Assembly: GCA_049318625.1 (NCBI GenBank)
Contig: JBMOGA010000012.1
Coordinates: forward strand, 1-64,000
Reading direction: 5' to 3'
Source: JBMOGA01 sp049318625
GTDB lineage: Bacteria; Pseudomonadota; Alphaproteobacteria; Rhizobiales; Hyphomicrobiaceae
Length of the DNA: 64,000 nt
Within the stretch, counting starts at the first letter, position 1, and each line of letters starts with the position of its first letter. Positions 62,527 through 64,000 of this stretch are shown piece by piece. The notes beneath the pieces are model-generated. The model searched no databases. It was not told where the DNA came from and was given only the letters and a program-made list of their open reading frames with translations. The position numbers and the translations under genes were made by a program.

Positions 62527-64000
62527 TCAGTTGTCCAGGAAGCTCCTGAGCTTGCGCGACCGGCTCGGATGCTTGAGCTTGCGCAGTGCCTTGGCCTCGA
62601 TCTGACGGATACGCTCTCGGGTGACCGAGAACTGCTGGCCGACTTCCTCGAGCGTGTGGTCGGTGTTCATGCCGATCCCGAAGCGCATGCGCAGGACGCG
62701 CTCTTCGCGGGGCGTCAGCGAGGCGAGCACGCGAGTCGTCGTTTCGCGCAGGTTCGACTGGATCGCCGCATCGATCGGCAGCAGCGCGTTCTTGTCCTCG
62801 ATGAAGTCGCCGAGGTGGCTGTCCTCCTCGTCGCCGATCGGCGTTTCGAGGCTGATCGGCTCCTTGGCGATCTTGAGGACCTTGCGCACCTTCTCGAGGG
62901 GCATGGCGAGCTTCTCGGCCAATTCCTCGGGCGTCGGCTCGCGGCCGATCTCGTGCAGCATCTGGCGCGAGGTGCGGACGATCTTGTTGATCGTCTCGAT
63001 CATGTGGACGGGGATGCGGATGGTGCGCGCCTGATCGGCGATCGAACGGGTGATCGCCTGCCGGATCCACCAAGTCGCGTAAGTCGAGAACTTGTAGCCG
63101 CGGCGGTACTCGAACTTGTCGACCGCTTTCATCAAGCCGATGTTGCCTTCCTGGATGAGATCCAGGAACTGCAGGCCGCGGTTTGTGTACTTCTTGGCGA
63201 TCGAGATGACGAGGCGCAGGTTGGCCTCCACCATCTCCTTCTTGGCCTGCCGGGCCTCGCGCTCGCCCTTCTGCACGTTCTTGACGATCCGGCGGAACTC
63301 GGGGATCTCGAGGCCGGTCTCGGTGGCGAGCGTGTGGATGTCGGCGCGGATGATCTCGATCTGCGGGCGCTCGGTCTTGACGAGGTTCTGCCAGCCGCGC
63401 TTGCCGGCCTTGCCCATGCGCTCGATCCAGGTCTGGTCGAGCTCGTTGCCGTAGTACTCGTCGATGAAGTCGGTGCGCGCGACGCCGTAGCTGTCGGCGA
63501 GGCGCATCAGGCGCGCTTCGTAGCCGATCAGGCGCTTGTTGATGGCGTAGAGCTGCTCGACCAGGCTCTCGATGCGGTTGTTGTTGAGCGACAGGCTTTT
63601 GACATCGGTGACGATCTCCTCGCGGAGCTTGTCATAGGCCTTCTGCTGCTGGCGCGTGCCCTGCTCGCCCGCGACCTGCTGCTCCAGCATCTTGTCCTGC
63701 TGCTTGCGGAGCTTCTTGTAGTTGCCGGCGATGCGGTCGAAGGTCTCGAGCACCTTCGGCTTGAGCTCGGCTTCCATGGCGGCCAGCGAGACGGCGTTCT
63801 CGTAGTCGTCCTCGTCGTCCATCTCGCCGCCGGCCGGCGGCTCGGCGCCGGGTTCGGCCTCGGCGTCCGGCTCCTGGCCATCGGCGGGCGCGAGGCCCGG
63901 TGGGGCAGCCTTCGCCTCCGGACCTTCGTAGGTCGCCTCCAGATCGATGATGTCCCGGAGCAGGACCTTGCCTTCGTTGAGCTCGTCGCGCCAGATGATG
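62527..64000 (-). CDS. rpoD: RNA polymerase primary sigma factor (5' end beyond the window)
   Basis: The visible 491 codons cover the end of region 1.1, the acidic linker, the non-essential region and regions 1.2 to 4.2 of the housekeeping sigma-70. Region 2 shows LVISIAKKYTNRGLQFLDLI and YKFSTYATWWIRQAITRSIA, and region 4.2 has the helix-turn-helix TLEEVGQQFSVTRERIRQIE. The frame is open to position 64000, so the true start lies outside; an internal Met at 63822 is not the start. The gene upstream in many relatives is dnaG, which cannot be seen here. The final residues are RSRKLRSFLDN. Confidence 0.97.
   Translation of the reverse strand, partial: IIWRDELNEGKVLLRDIIDLEATYEGPEAKAAPPGLAPADGQEPDAEAEPGAEPPAGGEMDDEDDYENAVSLAAMEAELKPKVLETFDRIAGNYKKLRKQQDKMLEQQVAGEQGTRQQQKAYDKLREEIVTDVKSLSLNNNRIESLVEQLYAINKRLIGYEARLMRLADSYGVARTDFIDEYYGNELDQTWIERMGKAGKRGWQNLVKTERPQIEIIRADIHTLATETGLEIPEFRRIVKNVQKGEREARQAKKEMVEANLRLVISIAKKYTNRGLQFLDLIQEGNIGLMKAVDKFEYRRGYKFSTYATWWIRQAITRSIADQARTIRIPVHMIETINKIVRTSRQMLHEIGREPTPEELAEKLAMPLEKVRKVLKIAKEPISLETPIGDEEDSHLGDFIEDKNALLPIDAAIQSNLRETTTRVLASLTPREERVLRMRFGIGMNTDHTLEEVGQQFSVTRERIRQIEAKALRKLKHPSRSRKLRSFLDN

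Overview
The window is a gene-dense, high-GC bacterial chromosome segment, almost certainly from an alphaproteobacterium of the order Hyphomicrobiales (Rhizobiales). The reasons are: the gene order ppiD-trpE-trpG-trpD-trpC-moaC-moeA-lexA beside gltX and comEC; the order M23/LysM lipoprotein-DUF815 ATPase-yajC-secD-secF-Mth938-like-squalene/phytoene-synthase-like; a lexA promoter with an alphaproteobacterial SOS box (GTTC-N7-GTTC); a CtrA-type box (TTAA-N7-TTAA); and a REP-like intergenic palindrome of rhizobial type. No tRNA, rRNA, CRISPR array, intact prophage or insertion sequence was recognised. The species cannot be named from the sequence alone.

Layout. 0-3.4 kb is the most accessory part: a broken tyrosine-recombinase N-terminus in AT-richer DNA, small exported or membrane proteins, and a degenerate MHYT/HisKA-like/receiver sensor split by one in-frame TAG. 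3.4-10.7 kb holds a DUF3422 protein, an operon meaB-pcp-TPP enzyme (minus strand), a DMT-family exporter and a membrane-anchored alpha/beta hydrolase. 10.7-17.3 kb carries both methylmalonyl-CoA mutase subunits (mutA, mutB), separated by a GFA-family gene and an opposite-strand DUF817 gene, plus a 2OG-Fe(II) oxygenase. Together with meaB this is the propionyl-CoA/methylmalonyl-CoA branch. 17.5-24.8 kb has a HerA-like ATPase, cytochrome c, patatin lipoprotein, superoxide dismutase, an exported hypothetical protein, a beta-hydroxyacid dehydrogenase and gltX.

24.9-39.7 kb is the comEC / lexA / moeA / moaC / trpC // trpD / trpG // trpE / ppiD // tpiA block. The usual trp run is broken twice: by a plus-strand cupin gene plus a paired palindrome between trpC and trpD, and by four genes (histidine phosphatase, ArsR regulator, two SRPBCC proteins) between trpE and trpG.

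39.8-58 kb has parC and then a cell-envelope section: a LysM/LytM lipoprotein behind a CtrA box, an L,D-transpeptidase, a FemAB-like transferase, the yajC-secD-secF operon with its trailing genes, a GDSL hydrolase and a SPOR-containing D,D-carboxypeptidase. 58-64 kb has a J-domain protein, a VWA protein, a nucleoside 2-deoxyribosyltransferase-like protein, AMP nucleosidase, a thioesterase and the major sigma factor rpoD, which runs off the right edge.

No convincing new multi-gene system (defence, secretion, biosynthetic) is visible. The observations most worth a second look are the split pseudo-hybrid sensor, the CtrA box in front of a LytM protein that lacks zinc ligands, the leaderless and overlapping arsR/SRPBCC pair, and the insertions in the trp and mut clusters.
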